A stretch of 10,928 bases of DNA, taken from the NCBI GenBank assembly GCA_037445815.1, contig JBBIJV010000121.1, positions 1 through 10,928 of the forward strand, given 5' to 3'. Source of the stretch: FEN-1219 sp037445815 (GTDB lineage Bacteria; Pseudomonadota; Gammaproteobacteria; Steroidobacterales; Rariloculaceae). Both the position numbers and the translations under genes were made by a program. Of the stretch, positions 4,772 to 10,928 are shown piece after piece. Under the pieces are notes generated by a model. The model saw only the letters and a program-made list of their open reading frames with translations. It searched no databases and was not told where the DNA came from. The first letter of the stretch is position 1. Each line of letters opens with the position of its first letter.

Positions 4772-5811
4772 TGCTTTTTCGCCTCCTGGGCGCGCTCGTA
4801 GCGCGACGTGACGATGTAGTTGCGCACGGCCGTGTTGTCCTCGTGGCACGCGTACTCGAAGAACTGATAGCTGTCGTCGCGCTGCATCGGATAGCGCGCC
4901 TTCCACGGCTGCGTCAGAACTTGCGGGTCGTCGACGAACATCTCGTATTGGATCGTGTCGTCGTCGGTACGCGTGAAGCGCTCCACGATTTTCATGTTCG
5001 TCGTCGTCGGAGTATCGCCGCGCGGCGAGCCGGGGATACCGACGTTCGTCATGCCCGTGAGGCCATTGAAGTTCGTCGTCTCGACGACGAGCGTGTTGCC
5101 TTCGAAGTGGCCGCGAGACTCGCCCATCCATTGCTTGATTGCGGGGTCGAGCGGCGGACGCCCGTCGATCGGAATCACCCGCGCCTCGTGAATCATCTCG
5201 AGACGCACGACGACGTAGCCCGGCGCCTGAATGATCTGGATTCCGTTGTTGTAGTTGAACGGGAACATCGACGGCGGCAAGCCGCGCGTGATGCAGCGGT
5301 CCCAGGTGTCGAAATCCGTGGGCTTGTCGAACTTCGTGCCCGTCCAGCTGCTGCTCATTCTCGACGCGAGGTCCTGGCCGCGCGCCGTGAGCGGCGGAAA
5401 GCGTCCGTCCTTCGGCTCGACGAGCAATGACGTCAAGCGGGCGGCGTCCGCGTTGTGGCTCGCCTCGGCCCAATGGCCCATGCCCATCTTGTTGCTCTCG
5501 ATTTCCTCTCGATAGCGCTCGTCGCGCGCTTCGAGTCGCTGCTGCGCCGCCGCGTACTCTTCGTCCGTGAGGAGCTCGCGATCGCCGTAGATCGGGTTGC
5601 CCTGCTCGTCGACGGGGCGTTGGAACGGGGTGCTGATCAGGTTGATGATCGGCCACATACCCTGAAGGTCCGGATCGCCCCACTCGGTGCGCGGATGCTG
5701 CCAACCGGAAGCGTCGCTCCCGGCCGTCCCGCCGCCCGTCGGCGCGGACTCGCTGCACGCGGCGAGCGCCAATGCGGCCGCGAGACTCAAGCCGATATTT
5801 CGTTCAATCAT
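4768..5811 (-). CDS. Secreted lipoprotein of unnamed family (paralogue of the gene at 8171)
   Basis: 347 residues. I chose the ATG at 5811 because GGAGG lies five bases upstream; an ATG four codons earlier has no such site. A lipoprotein signal ends in LAAC (Cys19). The mature protein has a start typical of the family (HPRTEWGDPDLQGMW), a conserved CITRGLPPSMFPFNYNN block near 173-189, and the strongest block WMGESRGHFEGNTLVVET near 228-245. ERFTRTDDDTIQYEMFVDDP and a late YACHEDN follow. The same blocks occur in the 8171-8992 protein, so the two are homologues. I know this family only as hypothetical proteins common near DUF6152 and quinoprotein genes. No enzymatic motif is evident. It is first in an operon with the esterase. 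Four bases overlap. Confidence 0.88.
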   Translation of the reverse strand: MIERNIGLSLAAALALAACSESAPTGGGTAGSDASGWQHPRTEWGDPDLQGMWPIINLISTPFQRPVDEQGNPIYGDRELLTDEEYAAAQQRLEARDERYREEIESNKMGMGHWAEASHNADAARLTSLLVEPKDGRFPPLTARGQDLASRMSSSWTGTKFDKPTDFDTWDRCITRGLPPSMFPFNYNNGIQIIQAPGYVVVRLEMIHEARVIPIDGRPPLDPAIKQWMGESRGHFEGNTLVVETTNFNGLTGMTNVGIPGSPRGDTPTTTNMKIVERFTRTDDDTIQYEMFVDDPQVLTQPWKARYPMQRDDSYQFFEYACHEDNTAVRNYIVTSRYERAQEAKKQ

Positions 5812-5816
5812 GTCCA

Positions 5817-5821
5817 CCTCC
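5817..5821 (-). promoter_or_regulatory. Ribosome binding site deciding the lipoprotein start
   Basis: GGAGG on the minus strand, five bases before the ATG at 5811. It overlaps the alternative upstream ATG at 5823, which argues against that start. Confidence 0.65.
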
Positions 5822-6110
5822 ATGCGGGCCCGCTGGGCAATCGATCAGCGTGGCTGCGCGATAGGGCATATGCAACCGAAGTTTTTTCAGCGTTCGCGGG
5901 ACGCGTAGCGTGCGGGCGGCTGCCGCGGCGCTCGCCTCGTGCGCGGTTCGCGCGACGCCCCCCCACGTTGCCTCTCGTGCAGTATACGGCCGCCGGACAC
6001 GCGCCGGGAACCGGCCGGCCGCAAGATCGTCCGTTCACCAAGACCAATGCGCTAATTTGAGCCCCCGACGGTGTATCGTTACGCAGCCTATGTTTTGCGG
6101 CGCCTCACCC
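5822..6110. promoter_or_regulatory. Divergent intergenic region between esterase operon and PQQ dehydrogenase
   Basis: About 290 bases without a supported gene, between start codons facing apart. It must carry promoters for both directions. On the minus strand TATACT (5981-5986) is a good -10 match with only a poor -35 (TTCCCG, 6005-6010), implying a leader of roughly 165 bases. I found no convincing promoter toward 6124. A T-run at 5882-5887 lacks a stem. No clear operator palindrome was found beyond GC-rich short ones. Confidence 0.4.
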
Positions 6111-6115
6111 GGAGG
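6111..6115 (+). promoter_or_regulatory. Ribosome binding site of the PQQ dehydrogenase
   Basis: GGAGG eight bases before the ATG at 6124. Confidence 0.65.
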
Positions 6116-6123
6116 GAACGATC

Positions 6124-8094
6124 ATGCAGCTCGTGCCTAGATACCTCTGCGCGGCAGTCACGCTCGCTCTGACGGCGTGCGGGCCGGCACCGGACGAAAC
6201 GCAGTCGGCCACTCCCGACGCTGCGCCGCCGCGTGCCCAGCCCGACGTCGCTCCCGGCGATTGGCCCCTCATCAACCGCACGCTCGCGGCAAACCGCTAC
6301 TCGCCGCTCACGCAAATCACGGCTGCGAACGTCGCGGCGCTGGCGCCGAGCTGGACGTACCAGCTCGGCGGGCCCTCGACGGCCGTGCCGATCGTCGTCG
6401 ACGGCGTCATGTATCTGCCGAGCCGCGACCGCGTCGTGGCGCTCGACGGCGACACCGGCGCGCTCGTCTGGGAGTACGTGCTGCCGACGCCGCCTCCGCC
6501 GCCCGAAGGCAACGAGCCGCCGGCCGGCGGCAGGCCGGCGGCCTCGACGCGCGGCGTCAGCTACTGGGCCGGGGACGGCACGTTGCCGCCGCGCATTCTG
6601 TTCATGAGCCGCGCGAGTTTGATCGCCCTCGACGCGGCAACCGGCACGCCGGCCGCTGGCTTCGGCACAGACGGCGCCGTCGACGTCGGCGTTCCGTACG
6701 GCGGCACGCCGACGATCTTCGCGAACGTCGCCATCATCGGCGCCGCGAGCGGCGAAGTGCCGCAAGGTCCGCCCGGCAATCCGCGCGCATTCGACGTGCG
6801 CACGGGCGAGAAGCTCTGGGAATTCCAGACGGTTCCGCGTCCCGGCGAACCGTTCAACGAAACGTGGGGCGACGGCTGGGAAGGCCGCGGCGGCACGAAC
6901 ATGTGGGCGTTCGCAGCGCCCGTCGACGCCGAGCTCGGCATCGCGTATCTGCCCATCGCGGGCCCCGCAGCGAACTACTACGGCGGCGACCGGCCCGGCA
7001 ACAACGTGTTCGCAAATTCGATCGTCGCCGTCGATGCCCGCACGGGCGAGTATCGCTGGCACTTCCAAACCGTGCACCACGATCTGTGGGACACGGACAT
7101 GCCGTCGGCCGGCGCGCTTTTTCCTTTTCGGCGAGACGGCATGACCGTTCCCGCGATCGCACACGTCGGCAAGTCGGCGTTCTTCTACGTGCTCGACCGC
7201 ACGACGGGCGAGCCTTTGCACGAGGTGCGCGAGACTCCGGTGCCGAAGGGCGACGTGCCGACGGAGTGGTACTCGCCGACGCAACCGATCCCCGTGCGTC
7301 CGCCGCCCCTCGCGCGAGTGAGCTTCAGCGAAGCCGATCTCGTGCGGCCCGAGGACACCACGCCCGAGCACGCCGAGGCGTGCCGCGACTTCATGGAGAA
7401 GAGCGGCGGTTTCTACAACGAAGGCCCGTTCTCGCCGTTTCTGTACAAGGCGCCCGACGCGCCGCCGAAGTCCTCGATTCAGTTTCCGGGCGGCACGGGC
7501 GGCGTGAACTGGGGCGGGATCGCCGTCGACCCGACGAGCGGGCTCGCCTTCGCGGCGTCGCACGACAACGCGCTCGTCGGCTGGGTGCAGGACAAGGACC
7601 CGAACGTCACGTACAGCTTCGAGGCCGTCGGCTCGAAGCAGCCGTACGATCGAGCGAGCATCAACGGCGTCGGGCCGTTCTTCACGTTTAGCGCGCCGAT
7701 CAGCGGCCAGTACAACGAGCGCGGTCAGCCGGTCGGTCCGAGCGCTCCGTGTCAGCGCCCCCCGTGGGGCAAGCTCGTGGCCGTCGACGCGAACAACGGA
7801 GAGATCGTCTGGGAGAGCGTGCTCGGCCTCAATCCGGCGCTGCCGGAGGGCAAGCAGCTCGTCGGCAACGTCGGCAGCGCCGGCCCGACGGTCACTGCCG
7901 GCGGCGTCGTGTTCGTCGGCGCCACGAACGATCGGCGCTTCCGCGCCTTCGACGCGCGTACGGGCGCGGAGCTCTGGAGCGCGACGTTGTCGAACAACGC
8001 CGGCGCGAACCCGATGAGCTACGCGGGCCGCAGCGGCAAGCAGCGCGTCGCGATCGTGGCCGGGGATACCGTCAACGTGTTCGCGCTGCCGTAA
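6124..8094 (+). CDS. PQQ-dependent dehydrogenase, lipoprotein (glucose/quinate dehydrogenase-like)
   Basis: 656 residues, complete. A lipoprotein signal ends in LTAC (Cys19) and a Pro/Ala linker follows. The beta-propeller opens with DWPLINRTLAANRYSPLTQI (46-65), the classic quinoprotein start. VHHDLWDTD (317-325) matches the HDxWDxD motif of membrane glucose dehydrogenases, whose Asp in HHD is the catalytic base. The cofactor-contacting Lys is likely Lys350 (HVGKSAFFYVLDR). The C-terminus has GGVVFVGATNDRRFRAFDARTGAELW and a GKQRVAIVAG end. It lacks the five N-terminal membrane helices of glucose dehydrogenase and any haem-binding CxxCH, so it probably needs a separate electron acceptor. A proline run sits at about residues 117-123. 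It is divergent from the esterase operon. Substrate (sugar, polyol or alcohol) is not predictable. Confidence 0.93.
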   Translation: MQLVPRYLCAAVTLALTACGPAPDETQSATPDAAPPRAQPDVAPGDWPLINRTLAANRYSPLTQITAANVAALAPSWTYQLGGPSTAVPIVVDGVMYLPSRDRVVALDGDTGALVWEYVLPTPPPPPEGNEPPAGGRPAASTRGVSYWAGDGTLPPRILFMSRASLIALDAATGTPAAGFGTDGAVDVGVPYGGTPTIFANVAIIGAASGEVPQGPPGNPRAFDVRTGEKLWEFQTVPRPGEPFNETWGDGWEGRGGTNMWAFAAPVDAELGIAYLPIAGPAANYYGGDRPGNNVFANSIVAVDARTGEYRWHFQTVHHDLWDTDMPSAGALFPFRRDGMTVPAIAHVGKSAFFYVLDRTTGEPLHEVRETPVPKGDVPTEWYSPTQPIPVRPPPLARVSFSEADLVRPEDTTPEHAEACRDFMEKSGGFYNEGPFSPFLYKAPDAPPKSSIQFPGGTGGVNWGGIAVDPTSGLAFAASHDNALVGWVQDKDPNVTYSFEAVGSKQPYDRASINGVGPFFTFSAPISGQYNERGQPVGPSAPCQRPPWGKLVAVDANNGEIVWESVLGLNPALPEGKQLVGNVGSAGPTVTAGGVVFVGATNDRRFRAFDARTGAELWSATLSNNAGANPMSYAGRSGKQRVAIVAGDTVNVFALP

Positions 8095-8100
8095 GCCGAT

Positions 8101-8129
8101 GTGACGCGGCGGAGACGTTCACATATCAT
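8101..8129 (+). promoter_or_regulatory. Possible sigma-70 promoter of the 8171 gene
   Basis: GTGACG (8101-8106, 4 of 6 to TTGACA), a 17-base spacer, then TATCAT (8124-8129, 5 of 6 to TATAAT). Transcription would start about 35 bases before the ATG, so this gene may have its own promoter in addition to read-through from the dehydrogenase. Confidence 0.4.
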
Positions 8130-8170
8130 CTGCGAGAACAGTTCACGCGAGAGCGATGAGGGGATTCGGC

Positions 8171-8992
8171 ATGCAGCACTTGCGCAAGATTGCATTGACG
8201 GCCGCCGCCGCCGTGGTTCTCGGCTCGACGCCGGGCGAGGCGCAGCAGCCGCGCGGCGCCGTACAGCGGCCCGCGCGCATCGCCGGAAAGCCGAATTTGA
8301 ACGGCATCTGGCAGGCCATGAACAGCGCGAACTGGAACCTCGAGGCACACTCCGCAGAAGCGCTCGAGGAATTCTGGGCGCTCGGCTCGCTGGCCGCAAT
8401 TCCGGCCGGCCAAAGCGTCATCGACGGCGACGGCAAGATTCCGTACAAGCCCGAGGCCCTCGCGAAGCGCGACGAGAATCGCGCCGGCTGGCCGAAGTCC
8501 GACCCCGAGACGCTCTGCTACTTGCCCGGCATTCCGCGTGCGACGTACATGCCGTTTCCGTTCCAGATCGTGCAAGGCGGCGGCGACATCTTGTTCGTCT
8601 ACTCGTACGCGACCGCCAATCGGCTCGTGAACATGGGCGAGCCGATCGAGCCGCCCGTCGACACGTGGATGGGCCAGTCGAACGGGCGCTGGGAAAACGA
8701 CACGCTCGTCGTCGAGACGACGGGCTTCAACGACCGCACGTGGTTCGACCGTGCCGGCAATTACCACACGAGCGCGCTCAAGGTCACCGAGCGCTTCGTG
8801 CCCGTTAGTGAGAATCACATCCAATACTCGGCGACGATCGAGGATCCGAACGTGTTCACGCGGCCGTGGACGATCAACATGCCGCTGTACCGTCACATCG
8901 ATCCGCTGGCGCAAATCCTCGAGTTCAAGTGCGTGCCGTTCGTCGAAGAGCTCTTGTACAAGGATCTGGAGCTGCCCGAGCAACAGGAATAG
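8171..8992 (+). CDS. Secreted protein of unnamed family (paralogue of the gene at 4768)
   Basis: 273 residues. I chose the ATG at 8171 because GAGGGG lies seven bases upstream and the protein then begins directly with a Sec signal peptide (MQHLRKIALTAAAAVVLG) with a likely cleavage after GEA. The ATG five codons earlier has a poorly spaced site. Conserved blocks shared with the 4768-5811 lipoprotein are GKPNLNGIW (39-47), CYLPGIPRATYMPFPFQI (116-133), WMGQSNGRWENDTLVVET (166-183), ERFVPVSENHIQYSATIEDP (207-226) and a late LEFKC. It is shorter by some 70 residues and is not a lipoprotein. It lies 76 bases after the PQQ dehydrogenase and 119 before DUF6152. Function unknown, probably an accessory exported protein. 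Confidence 0.88.
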   Translation: MQHLRKIALTAAAAVVLGSTPGEAQQPRGAVQRPARIAGKPNLNGIWQAMNSANWNLEAHSAEALEEFWALGSLAAIPAGQSVIDGDGKIPYKPEALAKRDENRAGWPKSDPETLCYLPGIPRATYMPFPFQIVQGGGDILFVYSYATANRLVNMGEPIEPPVDTWMGQSNGRWENDTLVVETTGFNDRTWFDRAGNYHTSALKVTERFVPVSENHIQYSATIEDPNVFTRPWTINMPLYRHIDPLAQILEFKCVPFVEELLYKDLELPEQQE

Positions 8993-9027
8993 CCCGCTGC
9001 CGGAATCTTAAGGATTGCAAGCCGTGA

Positions 9028-9056
9028 TTGCGGCGCCCGTCGACCGCCCCGATAAC
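9028..9056 (+). promoter_or_regulatory. Possible promoter of the DUF6152 gene
   Basis: TTGCGG (9028-9033), 17 bases, GATAAC (9051-9056). The match is moderate at both hexamers. It would give a leader of about 50 bases. The 119-base gap around it contains no terminator with a T-run. Confidence 0.3.
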
Positions 9057-9098
9057 GGGATAAACTGGACGCCAAGATCGGCAACCCAAGTCGTTTGT

Positions 9099-9104
9099 GA
9101 GGAG
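9099..9104 (+). promoter_or_regulatory. Ribosome binding site of the DUF6152 gene
   Basis: GAGGAG seven bases before the ATG at 9112. It decides against the in-frame upstream start at 9097. Confidence 0.65.
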
Positions 9105-9111
9105 ACTATCG

Positions 9112-9522
9112 ATGCGTAAGGAAATCATCGGCCTCGTCGCGGGCGTCGGGCTATCGCTGACGGCAGCGGTGCCGGCTCTCGCGCATCACTCCTTCGCCGC
9201 CGAATTCGACGCGAACAAACCCGTCACGATCGAGGGCACCGTCAAGGAGTTCCGTTGGGTGAACCCGCACTCGTGGCTGCACATCAACGTCACCAAGCCG
9301 GACGGCACCGTCGAGGAGTGGGCCGTTGAAGGCGGAGCCCCGAGCGCGCTGCTGCGCCGCGGCTGGACGCGCGACACCTTGCCTCCCGGCACGCGAGTGA
9401 AGGTCGAAGGCTTCATGTCGAAGGACGGTGCGCTTCGCGCGAACGCGCGTGACATCACCTTCCCCGACGGCAAGAAGATGTTCATCGGCTCGACCGGGGC
9501 GGGCTCGCCCGACGGGCAGTAG
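9112..9522 (+). CDS. DUF6152 family exported protein
   Basis: 136 residues. A Sec signal peptide (MRKEIIGLVAGVGLSLTAAV) ends in PALA, and cleavage there leaves a mature protein beginning His-His-Ser-Phe. The rest fits DUF6152: AAEFDANKPVTIEGTVKEFRW, VNPHSWLHINV, then EWAVEGGAPSALLRRGWTRDTLPPG and a C-terminal barrel-like strand set ending in ARDITFPDGKKMF. Length is normal for the family. The biochemical role of DUF6152 is not known to me. It recurs beside quinoprotein and secreted-esterase genes, and here it closes the + strand gene run. The gene ends 10 bases before the convergent DUF533 gene. Confidence 0.9.
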   Translation: MRKEIIGLVAGVGLSLTAAVPALAHHSFAAEFDANKPVTIEGTVKEFRWVNPHSWLHINVTKPDGTVEEWAVEGGAPSALLRRGWTRDTLPPGTRVKVEGFMSKDGALRANARDITFPDGKKMFIGSTGAGSPDGQ

Positions 9523-9532
9523 GCGGGAACGG

Positions 9533-10237
9533 CTACGAGCGCGGCGCGGCGTCGAGCGCGCCGCGCAGCTCGGCCGGTAGCTTCAAGCTCTCCGCGAGCG
9601 CCTCCAGGAACGCGCGCTCGACCGGTTCGTCGATATCGATGGCGAGACGCGCCGCGAGATACAGCTCGGCCCCCTGCTCGGGCGTCGCGACGGCGCCCGC
9701 GAGCGCGTCGAGGTCGACGTCGTGCGCCAACAGATCGAAGACGTAGGCCTTCGACTCGGCATCCAGGTTCAGCCGCTCGACTTCCGCGAACAGGCGGCGC
9801 TGCTCGTCCGCATCGATGTGGCCGTCGGCTTTCGCCGCGCCGACCATCGCCCGCACGAGCGCAAGCTCGAACGGCCTGCCGTCCGCCCCGGGACGAAGAT
9901 GCGGCAGCGCACGCGAATCGACGCCCGCGCTGTCGCCAATGCTCTGCGCGAGATGCTCCGGGCGGCTCGCTTGCCGGCGCTGATAGTCCTGGTACGCATG
10001 AAGCGCCAGCGCGCCGAGCGCGGCTGCGCCTCCGTAGCCGAGCAGTCCGCCGCCCATGCGGCGCCGCCGGCCGCTGAGCATGAGGCCAAGCAATCCGCCG
10101 GCGAGCGCGCCGCCGGCGAACGCCTTCGACCCCTGCGTCGAATCGAGCCGCTCGATGAAGCCTCGACCGGCCTCTTGCACATCGCCGAGCGCGGCAGAGC
10201 CGAGCACCTGTTCGAGAAGCCGCTTCGCATCGATCAT
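9533..10237 (-). CDS. DUF533 / TerB-like membrane-associated protein
   Basis: 234 residues. It resembles the DUF533 family (YebE-like), which has a TerB-type helical domain. The N-terminus (MIDAKRLLEQVLG) is followed by two Gly/Ala-rich hydrophobic segments around 40-55 and 62-80, separated by a basic loop RRRR, as in inner-membrane or membrane-associated members. The TerB part spans about 124-230 and includes AAKADGHIDADEQ (134-146), the acidic D-G-x-I-D motif proposed to bind metal. The ATG at 10237 was chosen over the longer open frame because GAGGGG lies upstream and the family begins at this methionine. It overlaps the glcF stop as ATGA, so the two are co-translated. Function in the cell is not established. 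Confidence 0.88.
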   Translation of the reverse strand: MIDAKRLLEQVLGSAALGDVQEAGRGFIERLDSTQGSKAFAGGALAGGLLGLMLSGRRRRMGGGLLGYGGAAALGALALHAYQDYQRRQASRPEHLAQSIGDSAGVDSRALPHLRPGADGRPFELALVRAMVGAAKADGHIDADEQRRLFAEVERLNLDAESKAYVFDLLAHDVDLDALAGAVATPEQGAELYLAARLAIDIDEPVERAFLEALAESLKLPAELRGALDAAPRS

Positions 10238-10914
10238 GTCGTTCCCCTCAGTCGGCCTGCGTCGCTTTCTGCCGCCATCGTGCCCGCGTCCCGGAGCGCG
10301 GGCGGCAGCGGCCCGCCCGTCGCCCAGTCGAGCAGCTCCACCGTGTGCACCACGCGCACGCCTCCACGCGCGCCGGCCGCGAGCTGCACGATGCAGCCGA
10401 CGTTGCCGGTCGCGACCACGTCGGCTCTCGTGCGAGCGATGTTCTTGAGCTTGCGCTCGCGCAGCCGAGTCGCGAGCCTCGGCTGGAGCACGTTGTACGT
10501 GCCGGCCGATCCGCAGCAGAGATGCCCCTCGGCGATCTCCTTCACGGCGAAGCCGGCGGCCGCGAGCAACGCCCGCGGCTCGCGCTCCACTCTCTGGCCG
10601 TGCTGCATCGAGCAAGCCGAGTGGTACGCGACGGCGAGCTGCGGCCTGCGGGGCGCCGCGGGCGGCAAACCGAGCTCGGTCAGCACCTCCGTGACGTCGC
10701 GCGCCTTCGCGCTGACGGCCGCCGCGCGCACCGCGAAGCTCGTATCGTCGCGGAACACGTAGCCGTAGTCCTTGACGTGCGTGCCGCAGCCCGACGCGTT
10801 TGCGACGATCGCGTCGAGGCCCGCGCCATCGAGCTCGGCGTGCAGCCGCTCGACGAGCGCGGCGCCCAGCGCTCGCGCGCGCTCGTCCTTGCCCAAATGG
10901 TGCACGAGCGCGCC
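10234..10914 (-). CDS. glcF: Glycolate oxidase iron-sulfur subunit GlcF, C-terminal part (5' end outside window)
   Basis: 227 codons without a start. GlcF is the 4Fe-4S subunit of glycolate oxidase (GlcDEF), which oxidises glycolate to glyoxylate at the cytoplasmic membrane. The fragment aligns with the C-terminal half of E. coli GlcF: GALVHHLG, NASGCGTHVKDYG, CSMQHGQRVEREP, HLCCGSAGTYNVLQP, and TGNVGCIVQLAAGARGGVRVVHTVELLDWA. These Cys-rich CCG-type motifs form the heterodisulfide-reductase-like domain. The GTG at 10905 is an internal Val (GAL-V-HHLG), not a start. Coding sequence ends at 10914, where adapter sequence begins, just before the expected Cys-Cys of a CCGA motif. In-frame translation through the adapter would add four false residues (LFRS). 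The N-terminal ferredoxin domain and glcD/glcE would lie beyond the edge. Confidence 0.94.
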   Translation of the reverse strand, partial: GALVHHLGKDERARALGAALVERLHAELDGAGLDAIVANASGCGTHVKDYGYVFRDDTSFAVRAAAVSAKARDVTEVLTELGLPPAAPRRPQLAVAYHSACSMQHGQRVEREPRALLAAAGFAVKEIAEGHLCCGSAGTYNVLQPRLATRLRERKLKNIARTRADVVATGNVGCIVQLAAGARGGVRVVHTVELLDWATGGPLPPALRDAGTMAAESDAGRLRGTT

Positions 10915-10928
10915 AGATCGGAAGAGCA
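10915..10928. other. Residual Illumina adapter at the contig end
   Basis: AGATCGGAAGAGCA is identical to the first 14 bases of the standard Illumina TruSeq adapter and lies exactly at the end of the window. The conserved GlcF match stops at its first base. It is almost certainly technical, not genomic. Confidence 0.9.

Noticed and set aside
3107..5758. 883-codon open frame on the minus strand, apparently a large fusion protein
   Set aside because: Only the part from 4771 down is esterase. The upstream part is Arg/His-rich shadow translation of the lipoprotein gene in another frame; the signal peptide and ATGA overlap fix the true start.
5866..5890. T-run with nearby GCATATGC palindrome as an intrinsic terminator
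   Set aside because: The stem is only four pairs without a loop, and divergent start codons flank the region, so no transcript is expected to end here.
6088..7563. 491-codon minus-strand and 504-codon plus-strand alternative frames over the PQQ dehydrogenase
   Set aside because: Both are Arg/Ala-rich, low-information shadows typical of very GC-rich DNA. The 6124 frame carries all quinoprotein motifs.
9722..10762. 346-codon plus-strand frame over DUF533 and glcF
   Set aside because: It is antisense to two well-supported genes with family motifs and has shadow-like composition.
10234..10905. GTG at 10905 as the start of a short GlcF-like protein
   Set aside because: This codon aligns with an internal position of the conserved GA-x-x-HL segment. 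The frame is open to the adapter, so the gene is cut by the contig end.

Overview
This is a GC-rich window from a proteobacterium, most likely a gammaproteobacterium from an environmental metagenome. The reasons are very high third-position GC, a TatB remnant of proteobacterial type, and the combination of lipoprotein PQQ dehydrogenases, DUF6152 and secreted esterases. The last 14 bases match the Illumina TruSeq adapter start, so the right edge is probably the raw end of a short-read contig.

Layout. Bases 1-1068 hold the 3' end of a PQQ-dependent dehydrogenase and a secreted NTF2/SnoaL-like protein, both on +. Bases 1088-2715 form a scar. A tatB 5' remnant and a tatC 3' remnant, both on +, flank a Fic-family gene on -. 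The Fic module is bounded by a near-identical 16-bp direct repeat (14/16), and an AT-rich, nearly concentric inverted repeat covers its promoter. A small hypothetical gene (2861-3067, +) has a perfect 8-bp stem hairpin in its leader. Bases 3107-5811 (-) are a two-gene operon, a secreted lipoprotein of unnamed family followed by a type-B carboxylesterase lipoprotein, overlapping by ATGA. A 312-bp divergent region separates this operon from a complete PQQ-dependent dehydrogenase lipoprotein (6124-8094, +). Next come a second member of the unnamed secreted family (8171-8992, +) and a DUF6152 protein (9112-9522, +). At the right end, on -, are the 3' part of glcF and a DUF533/TerB-like gene, also overlapping by ATGA.

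How it fits together. Nearly all the + genes and the esterase operon encode exported proteins with Sec or lipoprotein signals. No twin-arginine signal is visible in those whose N-termini are present. The locus therefore looks like a periplasmic or outer-surface set that hydrolyses esters and oxidises alcohols or sugars with PQQ, plus accessory proteins of unknown function (DUF6152 and the twice-occurring secreted family). The substrate cannot be told from the sequence. GlcF would oxidise glycolate in the cytoplasm and need not belong to the same pathway. The most unusual part is the tatB-[fic]-tatC scar with its own operator-like palindrome. No tRNA, rRNA, CRISPR array or complete insertion sequence was seen.
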